DNA from: a virus
DNA length: 22,423 bases
Reading direction: 5' to 3' (one strand)
Virus record (IMG/VR): IMGVR_UViG_3300038713_000011
Span: 1 to 22,423 of that record
A model generated the notes under the pieces. The model saw only the letters and a list, made by a program, of their open reading frames with translations, did no database searches and was not told where the DNA came from. Below, in pieces: positions 14,382 through 22,423 of the stretch. Numbering within the stretch: position 1 is the first letter of the stretch; every line of letters begins with the position of its first letter. The position numbers and the translations under genes were made by a program.

Positions 14382-17300
14382 AGCTTTCTCTTTCTTTTAG
14401 ACATTATGCCTTTTTCTCTAAGTGTTTCAGCTACACCTGCTCTACTTAATGCCCACTGTAATACATTTACTCTATCGTCAGTGTCTGCATTTACTAAAGT
14501 TAAATCTCTAGTATTTAAAATTGAAAAGTTATCTATTAAATTATTATCTGCATCTGATTCACCAAGTATATAATATTCATCAGTCTTTAATATGTTCCTA
14601 AACTCTGCATCGATAGCAGCTCTTTCTTCCCTAGGTAGTTTTCTATAATTTCTTATGTCGTTTTCACTATAAGGCAAATCAAAATCTTTTGCTAAATTAT
14701 CTAATTTAAGTAAGGCAGCCTCTCTTGCTCCGGGAACATCAGGATCAGGACTGCTAAATATATTTCTTTTTGCATATCTTTTTAAATAATTTCTTTTTTC
14801 TGCATTTGATTTAAGACTTAAATATGATTCATCCCTAAGTATAACATCTGCCAACCTTTCATTTAGATTTACATCTTTAACATTACCACTTAACTCTTCT
14901 CTTATGAGTCTATCTACTAAATCGTTTGGATCTCTTCTATATAAATCATAGTATTGTAGATTTAAATTACGCATTTCTTTTTCTAATAAATTTAACTTAG
15001 GTAATCTAGTAAATCCTGTTAGTTGTTTTTCTAAAGGATTTATAGCTATAACTTCACCTGATCTAAACGGATTAACTAGAGGAAGATCATATTCTTTTGC
15101 ACCAAAGTATCTACCTAGTGCAGTGTTAGGACCAAAGTCAGGCATAGCACGAGTGCCTCTATTATATATAATTTTAAAGAAATCTATTTCACCACCGGGT
15201 CTAGTTTCAGGAACATATCTAGCAAATTTATCAAACTGACTGTACACATCTTTTACCACTGACAATGGTATGGTATAAGTATTAACTAAATTAGCTACAA
15301 ACTCTCCAAATATTTTAGAACCTTTTTCTCCTATAAAATTACCCTCTGCAGTGAAGTCATCAAACAATTTATCTATAGCATAAATACCATAACCTGCTCT
15401 GAAAGAAGAACCAAACAATGCCTGTAATGAATCTTGCATATATTGTCTAGGACTTGTAAACACTTCTGATAATCTTTTACCTGATGCATCTTTTCTATCC
15501 ATTATATCTATGAATAGTCCTGCAGGGTTAAATAAGAAAGTGTCATCTAACTTTACATCTTTACCCTCTTCACTAGATTTATTATATCTTAACATAACAT
15601 CTGCTGCCAAAAGATAAGGAGCAAAAGGTCCGTATGTAGGTCTTCCGTCTACTATTTTACCTGTTTCATCTTTGAACTCATACCAATATGTGCCTATTCT
15701 ACCATCATCATCCATCTGTTCTTTTCGCCAGTTGTATGCAGTTGTTAGCATCATAAGACCCATGAATTGTTTTGCAGCCATTTTTCTGTAATCGTCTGCA
15801 TTTTTACTAGCTATTGATTTTAAATATCCTTGTTTAGTTCCAATCCCCTCTAAGTTCATCAGTCCTAATAAAGGTGTGTGTTCATATAAGAACTTCATTT
15901 GATTTGCTACGAATCTTGGGAAAGGCAACACTGATGATATCACGAAAGGTACATTTCTATGTGCATCAATAGTTACTTTAGCAACTTTGCTAAAAAATCC
16001 ATCACCTTTAAATGATTGTTGGTAAACAAACTCTAGTGCATCTTGCATAGAACCTTCTAAAGTTTCTTTACTTATAGTATTAAACTTACCATCTTTAATA
16101 AGTTGAATTAAATCTTTACCATCATCTGCTAATCTTCTTCTAAGTGATGCAGTAAACATTGCCTGTTTAAAAAAATTATCAGACATAGTATTTAAAAAGT
16201 TTGCACTAGTTCCTATCTTAGCTAATGCACCCTCTCCTGCTTGAGCAGATAAATCTGCAGCATCTCTGAATAACACAGAGGCACTATCAGGCATTGTGTT
16301 TTCAAATAACTTTCTAACCACTTGAGCCTCATATGGATTTAACATATATTTAACCACATCTAAAGAGTCCATAGGATTTTTTTTGTTAAGTAAATTATAT
16401 ATGCCACGTGTTCCTACATCAACCACAACTCTAAACAAAGCATTGGCATTGTTACGCATGGTAGTAGCAGGTTGTGATGTCATTAAACCTAGTCTTAATT
16501 TATCTAAGTCTTTAAGTAATCCTAGTTTTCTTTTATTCTCTATTACTTCTTTGGCTTGACCTTTAGTTACTTTAGTCAATCCTCTTTGCTCTAACTCAAC
16601 TATACTATTTAATAGTGAATTTACCTTTTCTTTAGATACTTCAGGATCTATTTGTTTTTTTAAAAAGCCATGATAGCCTAATTTTCTACCTGCATCTGAT
16701 ATGTCTGCTAAATATATTAGAGAGAATTGATCGTATGTTAAGTTATGTTCTTTTAATATTGTGCTAAGTTCATCAAACTTTAAGTCACCTTTTCCTATTG
16801 CTCTTGCTAATCCTTCAGTGATTCTATCACCTTTAGTTAAATTACTTTTTATTCTATTCTTTACTTTGATTGCAGCAGCAGATAAATTTTCATAGAAATC
16901 AATATCTAAATTGTCTACACCTTTTTCTTGAGCTAGTGATCTACCCATCTTAACTTTATCAGGATCAAGTGGTCTTTTCTTTACAGGTTTTTTCTTTATA
17001 ATTCTTTTTAAACCTGCCTTAGTCATTTCATATGTATCAGGTATTAATTCATTCAAGGCATCATTTAAAAAATCTATATCTTCATCTGCTCTTACACTTT
17101 TTAAAAAGTCTTTTGATTTTTTATTAGCAGCATCTGCTACAACTTTAGATGCCTTCTCTGCTTCTGATAATAATATGTTGGCATCAATAGCCTTTTTAGT
17201 TTGATAGTATCCTGCACCTGCATTAAACAATCCACCAAATGTAGCCTGTATACCTGCTTGTGTTGCAATTCTACCTGCATCAACCTCATCTGTTAATGTT

Positions 17301-17854
17301 GTTTCTACTTTAGTTAACTCTTGAGCACCACCTTGTACTGCACCTATTGTGCCTTCTACTGCAGCACCTTTAGCAGCACTCTTAGCTATTTCTTGATTTA
17401 ATAACTTACGTATGCCTAGCTTAGTTAATTGATTAGCTCCTGTTGATGCAAGTTTACCTGCACCTGCAGTAAATAAACCTGCATATGTTGAAGGAGCAGT
17501 AAGTATACCACCTGCATAATCTTTAATAGTTTCAATATTAAAACTATCACCTTCCATATTTTCATATAGTTGTATTAGATTTGCAAACTTTATTTTTTCT
17601 TGAAGGTTGGAATTTTGAGCATACTCTAAGTCACGTATAGCAGTGACTTCATTTACATTTTGATATCTGAAATGCTCTAGGAATTGATCATATATTTTTT
17701 CAGGGGTATCTAACTCTGAATCTTTGTACCCCTCTCTCTGCACTAGAAAGTCATAAGCATCATCTAAAAAATCGTCATCTTTAGTTAGCTTTTCTTTCTT
17801 TTGTTCTTCAGGAGTTAATCTATTGTAATCCCTAATTTGATTATCTTGTAACAT
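14378..17854 (-). CDS. large internal virion / ejection protein (inferred)
   Basis: 1158 aa. The start is supported by AAGGAG overlapping the upstream stop. Residues 1-110 are charged and helical. About 112-215 is a long Gly/Ala-rich, mildly hydrophobic region (GGILTAPSTYAGLFTAGAG; later GAAVEGTIGAVQGG), a pattern common in phage proteins that enter the host envelope. A long helical middle follows. A second mixed region has FMGLMMLTTAYNW and YGPFAPYLLAADVML, and the C-terminal part has NPLEKQLTGFTRLPKLNLLEKEM and a basic end (MSKRKRKL). No peptidoglycan hydrolase motif is evident. Size, composition and position after capsid/tail-type genes fit the T7 gp15/gp16 role (core protein ejected with DNA), but this is by analogy, not recognised homology. 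Confidence 0.75.
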   Translation of the reverse strand: MLQDNQIRDYNRLTPEEQKKEKLTKDDDFLDDAYDFLVQREGYKDSELDTPEKIYDQFLEHFRYQNVNEVTAIRDLEYAQNSNLQEKIKFANLIQLYENMEGDSFNIETIKDYAGGILTAPSTYAGLFTAGAGKLASTGANQLTKLGIRKLLNQEIAKSAAKGAAVEGTIGAVQGGAQELTKVETTLTDEVDAGRIATQAGIQATFGGLFNAGAGYYQTKKAIDANILLSEAEKASKVVADAANKKSKDFLKSVRADEDIDFLNDALNELIPDTYEMTKAGLKRIIKKKPVKKRPLDPDKVKMGRSLAQEKGVDNLDIDFYENLSAAAIKVKNRIKSNLTKGDRITEGLARAIGKGDLKFDELSTILKEHNLTYDQFSLIYLADISDAGRKLGYHGFLKKQIDPEVSKEKVNSLLNSIVELEQRGLTKVTKGQAKEVIENKRKLGLLKDLDKLRLGLMTSQPATTMRNNANALFRVVVDVGTRGIYNLLNKKNPMDSLDVVKYMLNPYEAQVVRKLFENTMPDSASVLFRDAADLSAQAGEGALAKIGTSANFLNTMSDNFFKQAMFTASLRRRLADDGKDLIQLIKDGKFNTISKETLEGSMQDALEFVYQQSFKGDGFFSKVAKVTIDAHRNVPFVISSVLPFPRFVANQMKFLYEHTPLLGLMNLEGIGTKQGYLKSIASKNADDYRKMAAKQFMGLMMLTTAYNWRKEQMDDDGRIGTYWYEFKDETGKIVDGRPTYGPFAPYLLAADVMLRYNKSSEEGKDVKLDDTFLFNPAGLFIDIMDRKDASGKRLSEVFTSPRQYMQDSLQALFGSSFRAGYGIYAIDKLFDDFTAEGNFIGEKGSKIFGEFVANLVNTYTIPLSVVKDVYSQFDKFARYVPETRPGGEIDFFKIIYNRGTRAMPDFGPNTALGRYFGAKEYDLPLVNPFRSGEVIAINPLEKQLTGFTRLPKLNLLEKEMRNLNLQYYDLYRRDPNDLVDRLIREELSGNVKDVNLNERLADVILRDESYLSLKSNAEKRNYLKRYAKRNIFSSPDPDVPGAREAALLKLDNLAKDFDLPYSENDIRNYRKLPREERAAIDAEFRNILKTDEYYILGESDADNNLIDNFSILNTRDLTLVNADTDDRVNVLQWALSRAGVAETLREKGIMSKRKRKL

Positions 17855-17864
17855 TTAAAACTCC

Positions 17865-19262
17865 TTAGAGTCCATAATCTGAGGGTTTGAGGTTGTTATC
17901 TAAAAACATTTGTCTATACTTAGATTTTGCATCTGATAAGTCTTGAAGGTATTTCTGTTTTGCAGCATTACGTCTACTTTGCTTGACCGATTGTCTTTTT
18001 TCTTTGTTGATTTCTATTAATAATTTATCATAAGCATCTTTAATATTTTTTACTTCATCTTTATACATCTTATTTATTTGTCTTCCCCTAAGAGGTTCTA
18101 CTGTAGTGTCTTTCTTATTTTTTTTAACAGGACCTGTATTTTCAGATATTTTCTCAAGACCTACATCTTGTAGTGATTTTAATATAAATCCTTGAGGTCT
18201 ATCTTTACCTTTTCCTTCTGCCACATCTCCTTCAACTTTAAAGTTTTCATTGATAACTTGATCTATGGCACTTTGATTTGTATAGAATCTAGGATCATCT
18301 AATTTAGGACCTTCTATTTTTAGTGACAATGCTTTCTGTTTTATTATTTGAGCTATTCTTGGTACTACCTTTTCATATTTTTTAGCATCTTGTGCATAGA
18401 TAACATCACCTTGAGTGCTAATACTAACTGATAATCCTAATCTCTTAGCTACGGCAGCCTCTGCTACTTTTGCCATTTTTTCTTCACCTATGTCTTCTTT
18501 AGCTCCAAGAGATGCTATTCTTTTAGCTTCTTTACCTGCCTCTGTAAATATATCTTTTTTAGTATCAAAGTATGCCTTAAGTTCTTTTTCTTTTGCAGTA
18601 TCAACTGCCTGACTAACATCTGTAGATTTTACTATGTTTTGTATTCTTGGTGTTAAATCTACACCTTTTTCATCACTAAACATTTCACCTGATACAAAAG
18701 AGGTTATAGGTCCTGATGCAGGTTGAGAACGAATTTGTTTCATTTGTAAATCTATATTTTTTGCAGGGATTGCTAGAGCTTCTGCAAGTTCACTTAATGT
18801 CATGTTAGGCACTTTAGATGTAGGAGTTTCTGCAGTAAGATCTGTATTTTCTTTTAACATAGTTACTATGCCATTTAAATCGTCTAAATTAAATTTAGTT
18901 TTTATCTTTTCTAAAGTACCACCTAACCCTCTCTGTTGTATTAAAGCTATATCTGCATTTTCTAATTCAGGAAACTTACCCTTCAATGCAGTTAGTGATT
19001 CAAGATTGCTATTTACTCTATTTTTTCTTGTTGCTTTATTTTTAGTTATTAAATCTGTTATACTAGATGCAGTTGTTTTAATTAGATCATTAGCATCTTG
19101 TCTATCTAGTTTACCAAATTCTGCTTCTTTATCATACAGTTCTTTTACTAGATATGGATCTTTTCTAGCTAATGCAATAGAAGGCAAGGCAACTGCAAGT
19201 GCTCTTTTAAATCTACCACCAACACTTTTATCAGTTAAAAATGATACTTCTTTTTCTGCCAT
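17865..19262 (-). CDS. 465-aa helical virion-block protein
   Basis: 465 aa. The ATG overlaps the upstream stop (TAATG), and the Shine-Dalgarno (AGGAG) lies inside the previous gene's last codons. It is mainly helical and Lys/Glu/Asp-rich, with one hydrophobic N-terminal stretch (RALAVALPSIAL at 19-30) after a short polar leader. The C-terminus is a strongly charged coiled-coil region (about 385-455, with KEKRQSVKQSRRNAAK). There is no enzyme motif. It is probably an internal virion or core protein partnering the 1158-aa protein, inferred from adjacency and composition. A 157-aa antisense frame at 18802-19275 is not considered real. Confidence 0.72.
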   Translation of the reverse strand: MAEKEVSFLTDKSVGGRFKRALAVALPSIALARKDPYLVKELYDKEAEFGKLDRQDANDLIKTTASSITDLITKNKATRKNRVNSNLESLTALKGKFPELENADIALIQQRGLGGTLEKIKTKFNLDDLNGIVTMLKENTDLTAETPTSKVPNMTLSELAEALAIPAKNIDLQMKQIRSQPASGPITSFVSGEMFSDEKGVDLTPRIQNIVKSTDVSQAVDTAKEKELKAYFDTKKDIFTEAGKEAKRIASLGAKEDIGEEKMAKVAEAAVAKRLGLSVSISTQGDVIYAQDAKKYEKVVPRIAQIIKQKALSLKIEGPKLDDPRFYTNQSAIDQVINENFKVEGDVAEGKGKDRPQGFILKSLQDVGLEKISENTGPVKKNKKDTTVEPLRGRQINKMYKDEVKNIKDAYDKLLIEINKEKRQSVKQSRRNAAKQKYLQDLSDAKSKYRQMFLDNNLKPSDYGL

Positions 19263-19768
19263 TAATCTCTCCTAGCCATTAAACCCATAGGCTCTTCTTC
19301 CTGTTTATCTTCTTCTACAACTTTTTCTTCTTGTGGTTTATCTTCACTTAATTCTTTTTGGAACTTAGCAAATGCTGCTTCAGATGCAGAGTCATTTATC
19401 TCTATATCCTTATCTCTTTCCATACCTGTGGTATATTCTATACCTGCTCTGTCGCCAATCAACATAAGCATTTCCATGATTACAGGTATAAGTAACATAC
19501 CTACATCGATAGTGTGTTTACCTTGTAACACAGTTGCTAATTGTATATTGTTTGCCATTAATGTAATAGGCATACCTGTTTCCATCAAGTTGATAGCTTG
19601 TTCTACAAAAGCCTCATCCTGCATACTTGTTACATAATATTGTGCAGCTTGACTAACAGTTGGGTATTGTGGTGGTGTTTGCCAAGGTCTAGCACCTACC
19701 TCGTGGGTCATTGCCATGCCCGGAATGGGTGCTTCAAATATAGGTTCGTCTCTGTTTCCGTATCTCAT
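19262..19768 (-). CDS. 168-aa virion-block protein
   Basis: 168 aa; the start overlaps the 78-aa gene stop (ATGA). A Pro-rich N-terminus (EAPIPGMAMTHEVGARPWQ, then PPQYP at 33-37) precedes helices with a hydrophobic segment at about 89-105 (VGMLLIPVIMEMLMLIG). The last ~50 residues are an acidic tail (KPQEEKVVEEDKQEEE) ending in GLMARRD. The 'PIPG..(M/L)T...G.RPWQ.PPQ' opening is one I associate with marine phage structural proteins, but I cannot name a family. The role is probably minor structural or assembly, inferred from its operon. Confidence 0.7.
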   Translation of the reverse strand: MRYGNRDEPIFEAPIPGMAMTHEVGARPWQTPPQYPTVSQAAQYYVTSMQDEAFVEQAINLMETGMPITLMANNIQLATVLQGKHTIDVGMLLIPVIMEMLMLIGDRAGIEYTTGMERDKDIEINDSASEAAFAKFQKELSEDKPQEEKVVEEDKQEEEPMGLMARRD

Positions 19769-20001
19769 GTTTCTATTTCTTCTTTACCATTTAATCTCTC
19801 ATTTTGTATAGCTTCAAAAAAATTCATGGCATCATTAAATGGATCATTTTGTTCCATAGTAGGCATATTTTTTTTCATAGACATATCTCTAGACAGTAAA
19901 CCTTTGGTTGTAGGTGTTTCTGTTTGATTTTGTATATCTCTAGTAAACTTTTTAAAGTTATTAAACTTATTATAAATATTTGCTGAAGGGTTTGTAATCA
20001 T
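19765..20001 (-). CDS. 78-aa protein of unknown function
   Basis: 78 aa between two virion-block genes, joined by TAATG upstream and ATGA downstream. It is polar, with Asn- and Lys-rich beginnings (SANIYNKFNNFKKF), a Met-rich middle (DMSMKKNMPTMEQ) and a helical acidic end (FFEAIQNERLNGKEE). No motif was recognised. Strict coupling with both neighbours supports it as a real gene. Confidence 0.65.
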   Translation of the reverse strand: MITNPSANIYNKFNNFKKFTRDIQNQTETPTTKGLLSRDMSMKKNMPTMEQNDPFNDAMNFFEAIQNERLNGKEEIET

Positions 20002-22286
20002 TATCCAAAAGGTCCTCTAATAATTGCAGCACCTAGTGTGCCTAGCATACTACCGATGGCAGTTGATCCTGCAGCTTTCTTAGTCTGTTCTGCAGTATAT
20101 TGTTGTGCTTCTTTACTAATGTTAGCTACACCTAGTGCATTGATTCTATCTTGCTCATTCTCTGCACTCTTCCATGCCCACTCCATAGTGTCTGCATAAA
20201 ATGACCATAAGTCATCATATGTTTCATTGGATATGTCAAGAACTGCTTTTGCATTTAGTTCGTTAGCACGATTGATAGCAGCAGTATCTGCAGTGGCTAA
20301 CTCTCTTCTCCATACTGCATTGTTCTGTGCGATAGCTATTTGATTTTGTGCATTAAACTGATCTCTTGCATTCATCACCTCTGCATTAAATCTTGCAAGT
20401 GTATTCATTTCACCTGCATTGAACTGATCCTGTGCATTTGATTGTGTAGCATTAAACTGTTCTACCTGACTTCTCAAGTTAGCGAAGAACTGATCTACTT
20501 GGTTTTGTGAGGTTGCATTAAACTGTTGGGCAGCATTTAGGGCAGCCTGATCTGTTAATATACTTTGTGTTAGTTGTTGCATATTAAACATACCTGACTG
20601 TTGCTCATTAGATAAGTTTGCCATATCTACTTGTAGGAATGCCTTTGCATTTTCTACTGCAGCCTGTTGTCTATTTGTTAAGTTACTAGTGTCTAGACCT
20701 GAAAGTGCAGATGCTTCTGCTAATACAAGAGCTTGTCTATTTGACAAGTTTTGTAGATTTAATGTATTAGCTATCCTACTATTTTCTAGTTGTACTTGTT
20801 GCTCTGCAGTAAAGTTTCTATTAGCTATATCACTTATCTTAGCAGCATTCTGCACCCTAGCTTGAAATGCCTGATCAAACTCTTGACCTATAAATGATGC
20901 TCTTTGTTGAGCAGCTAACATAGCACGTTGTTGTCTATTAGATAAGTTTTGTAATTCAAATGTTCTTACAGTGTTTGCATCTGCCTGTGCTATAGGTAGT
21001 GCAGACTCCATCGCAGCCTGTACGAGTGCTTGTCCTGCAATACTAGATGCACCCAAGCCTCTCTGTTGCATTACTGCCTGTACACCTCTGATTGCACCTG
21101 ATGCCCATGCAGGTGGATTAGTTGCATCAAAGTTAGCAGTTAAACTTGCTAGTTGTCCTGCTACAGTTGCCTGATCACTTGCAGTAGAAGTCGCAGCATC
21201 TATTTGTTCTGTAAATGTTTTTGCTACTTCTGCGTTAGTAACTGAATCAACTAACTCTCCTTCACGAATAGCTCGTTGAGCAGGACCTGACATAAGTATT
21301 GCATTGCCTTGAGCAGCATCTAAATTAGCCACACTACTTGCAGTTGCTTGTGCTGCGAGTATCTGAGCATTATCACTTAAATCTGTTTGAGCAGCTTGAT
21401 TACTAGCTACTGCATTTTGCACTGACTCTTGAGCCACTACAGGTGTTACTTGTGCAGCAGTTCCTGTTGTTGCTCCTGCCTGTTGTAATCCTGCTTGAGC
21501 AGTTTGACTAATCACATTAGCCTGACCCATACCTATTCTAGGGTCAATTAACTGTGATTGTTCAAAGGGTGTTAGTTCAGGTTGTGTGACTGCACCTACA
21601 GGTAAAGCACCTGTCTGTGCTCTTACTACAGTTGCATCTTGTATACCTTTTGGACTACCCTCTGTGCCAAACACAGGTATCTGCCCTTGTCCAACTCCCA
21701 TAGTAGGCACGTAGGCTTGTTGTCTATCTGTTCCTTGGGTTGCAGGTATTTGTTGTGCAACAGTTGTTTGAGGTGCAGGTGCTACTGCATCTCTTGGGTC
21801 TACAGGAGTAGGTGAAGGGATTCCCGGACCCTTAGTAAAATCTATTCTATTTGCATCTTGAGGTTCTGCTCTTTTAAAACTTTCTGCACCAATAGATTCC
21901 ATATAATCTCTATATGCACCTCCTATAACAGGATTTGAAAAGGTATAGGTTTTTCCTCCTACAATAACAGGGTCAATAACTGCAGGTGCAGGAACACCAA
22001 ATAAGTTATCACCTCCACCCATAACTTGTTGTTTATATATATCAGATTTTAAAAAGTCTTGATAGTTAGGTGCAGATGTCATGCCCTGTTGCATACCCCC
22101 CTCTGCCATTCTAACATAACCACCCTCTGCCATTCTTCTTGCAGCATCTTCAAAGACAACCATCTGTCTTTTTTTGTCAGGGTTCTGTTCTAGGTAATTA
22201 TCAAAGTTTACCATGTCACCTTTGTAACCAAGTCTATTGGCTATCTTCTGCATACCACTCGGTTTAAATCCTGTAAACATTGCCAT
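20001..22286 (-). CDS. 761-aa repeat protein of the virion block (hendecad helix)
   Basis: 761 aa; the ATG overlaps the upstream stop (TAATG). The N-terminal ~65 residues include a double RMAEGG motif (51-56, 59-64). About 95-250 is Pro/Gln/Thr-rich and low complexity. About 250-435 is Ala/Gln-rich helix, including GLGASSIAGQALVQAAME. Residues 447-688 are an unbroken 11-residue repeat: first 22-residue units opening NLSNRQQ, then 11-residue units with QF/NA. An aromatic patch (DDLWSFYADTMEWAWK at 691-706) and a small apolar, glycine-containing tail (GSMLGTLGAAIIRG) follow. This suits a long helical virion component that touches membranes. There is no enzyme motif. A tail, core or ejection role is inference from position and composition. 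Confidence 0.8.
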   Translation of the reverse strand: MAMFTGFKPSGMQKIANRLGYKGDMVNFDNYLEQNPDKKRQMVVFEDAARRMAEGGYVRMAEGGMQQGMTSAPNYQDFLKSDIYKQQVMGGGDNLFGVPAPAVIDPVIVGGKTYTFSNPVIGGAYRDYMESIGAESFKRAEPQDANRIDFTKGPGIPSPTPVDPRDAVAPAPQTTVAQQIPATQGTDRQQAYVPTMGVGQGQIPVFGTEGSPKGIQDATVVRAQTGALPVGAVTQPELTPFEQSQLIDPRIGMGQANVISQTAQAGLQQAGATTGTAAQVTPVVAQESVQNAVASNQAAQTDLSDNAQILAAQATASSVANLDAAQGNAILMSGPAQRAIREGELVDSVTNAEVAKTFTEQIDAATSTASDQATVAGQLASLTANFDATNPPAWASGAIRGVQAVMQQRGLGASSIAGQALVQAAMESALPIAQADANTVRTFELQNLSNRQQRAMLAAQQRASFIGQEFDQAFQARVQNAAKISDIANRNFTAEQQVQLENSRIANTLNLQNLSNRQALVLAEASALSGLDTSNLTNRQQAAVENAKAFLQVDMANLSNEQQSGMFNMQQLTQSILTDQAALNAAQQFNATSQNQVDQFFANLRSQVEQFNATQSNAQDQFNAGEMNTLARFNAEVMNARDQFNAQNQIAIAQNNAVWRRELATADTAAINRANELNAKAVLDISNETYDDLWSFYADTMEWAWKSAENEQDRINALGVANISKEAQQYTAEQTKKAAGSTAIGSMLGTLGAAIIRGPFG
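20223..20948 (-). repeat. 33-bp coding repeat (11-residue periodicity, 22 units)
   Basis: The DNA encoding residues 447-688 of the 761-aa protein. Twenty-two consecutive 11-residue units occur with no insertion or deletion. Asn is at position 1 in 16 units and Asp or Glu in four more. The same 33-bp spacing is visible on the plus strand as recurring 'cattaaactg'-type words. Units have diverged, so the array is old rather than freshly duplicated. Confidence 0.85.
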
Positions 22287-22423
22287 TATCTACTTCCCAT
22301 TAATATCTTGTCTAATTTATCTTCTAATCTTTTGAGTGCATCCATAAGATTATGCATATCTTCTTTTACATCATCCTTACGTGCATACTCTTCTCTTGTC
22401 TTGTTTAAGAGTATCTGTATGCG
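22286..22423 (-). CDS. C-terminal end of an upstream virion-block gene (partial)
   Basis: An open frame enters from the right edge and ends at TAA 22288-22286, overlapping the 761-aa gene start as TAATG. The 45 visible residues are highly charged and amphipathic (EEYARKDDVKEDMHNLMDAL, then KRLEDKLDKIL), a probable coiled-coil C-terminus. The start and family lie outside the window. Confidence 0.7.
   Translation of the reverse strand, partial: RIQILLNKTREEYARKDDVKEDMHNLMDALKRLEDKLDKILMGSR

Noticed and set aside
18802-19275. 157-aa plus-strand frame antisense to the 465-aa gene
   Set aside because: No Shine-Dalgarno or coupling. Composition (Ser, Leu, Phe-rich) is what the complement of AT-rich coding DNA gives, and the opposite strand is a coherent operon gene.
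1-22423. tRNA genes, attP core, CRISPR arrays, insertion sequences, retroelement or toxin-antitoxin modules
   Set aside because: Looked for by eye on both strands. No cloverleaf with a T-loop GTTCRANNC, no direct repeats with unique spacers, no transposase, reverse transcriptase or toxin motif was seen. An attP core cannot be recognised without the host sequence.

Overview
The window is one piece of a tailed-phage (or prophage) genome from a marine bacterium. It is AT-rich by eye and almost fully coding, with tight ATGA/TAATG overlaps, and no stretch over 300 bases lacks a gene. I see no tRNA, rRNA, CRISPR array or insertion sequence. Gene content is podovirus-like: tyrosine integrase, split primase and helicase, family A DNA polymerase, T7-type endonuclease I, B12-dependent ribonucleotide reductase and large internal-virion-type proteins. 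The polymerase carries a DnaJ-type CxxCxGxG zinc segment between its exonuclease and polymerase domains. That architecture was described for the SAR116 phage HMO-2011, so I infer an HMO-2011-type marine phage. The low GC would suit a SAR11-like or other streamlined host, but the host cannot be fixed from this sequence.

Layout. Positions 2-12244 form a rightward early/replication block: a membrane protein and small ORFs, integrase (676), primase (1581), helicase (2341), endonuclease VII (3561), DNA polymerase (4283), a candidate ssDNA-binding protein (6348) behind a near-consensus sigma70 promoter (6288-6316), a PD-(D/E)XK exonuclease (7253), a coiled-coil protein, endonuclease I (8241), a DUF3310 protein (9001), a class II RNR (9498), then small genes including an RMF-like protein and a three-helix membrane protein. 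Positions 22423-12237 form a leftward virion block, in transcription order: a partial coiled-coil gene, a 761-aa protein with a long 11-residue repeat, a 78-aa protein, a 168-aa protein, and three large proteins of 465, 1158 and 714 aa. The two blocks converge with an 8-bp overlap of their last genes at 12237-12244. Terminase, portal, capsid and tail-fibre genes are not in the window.

How it works together (inference from families). Primase, helicase, polymerase and the candidate SSB copy the DNA; the RecB/Cas4-like nuclease and two Holliday-junction nucleases process ends and branches; the RNR supplies dNTPs. The leftward block probably encodes proteins stored inside the particle and ejected with the DNA. 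The most intriguing points are the gap-free hendecad repeat in the 761-aa protein, possible ADP-ribosyltransferase-like motifs in the last virion gene, an RMF-like protein, and an extended -10 promoter whose TGn is the polymerase stop codon.
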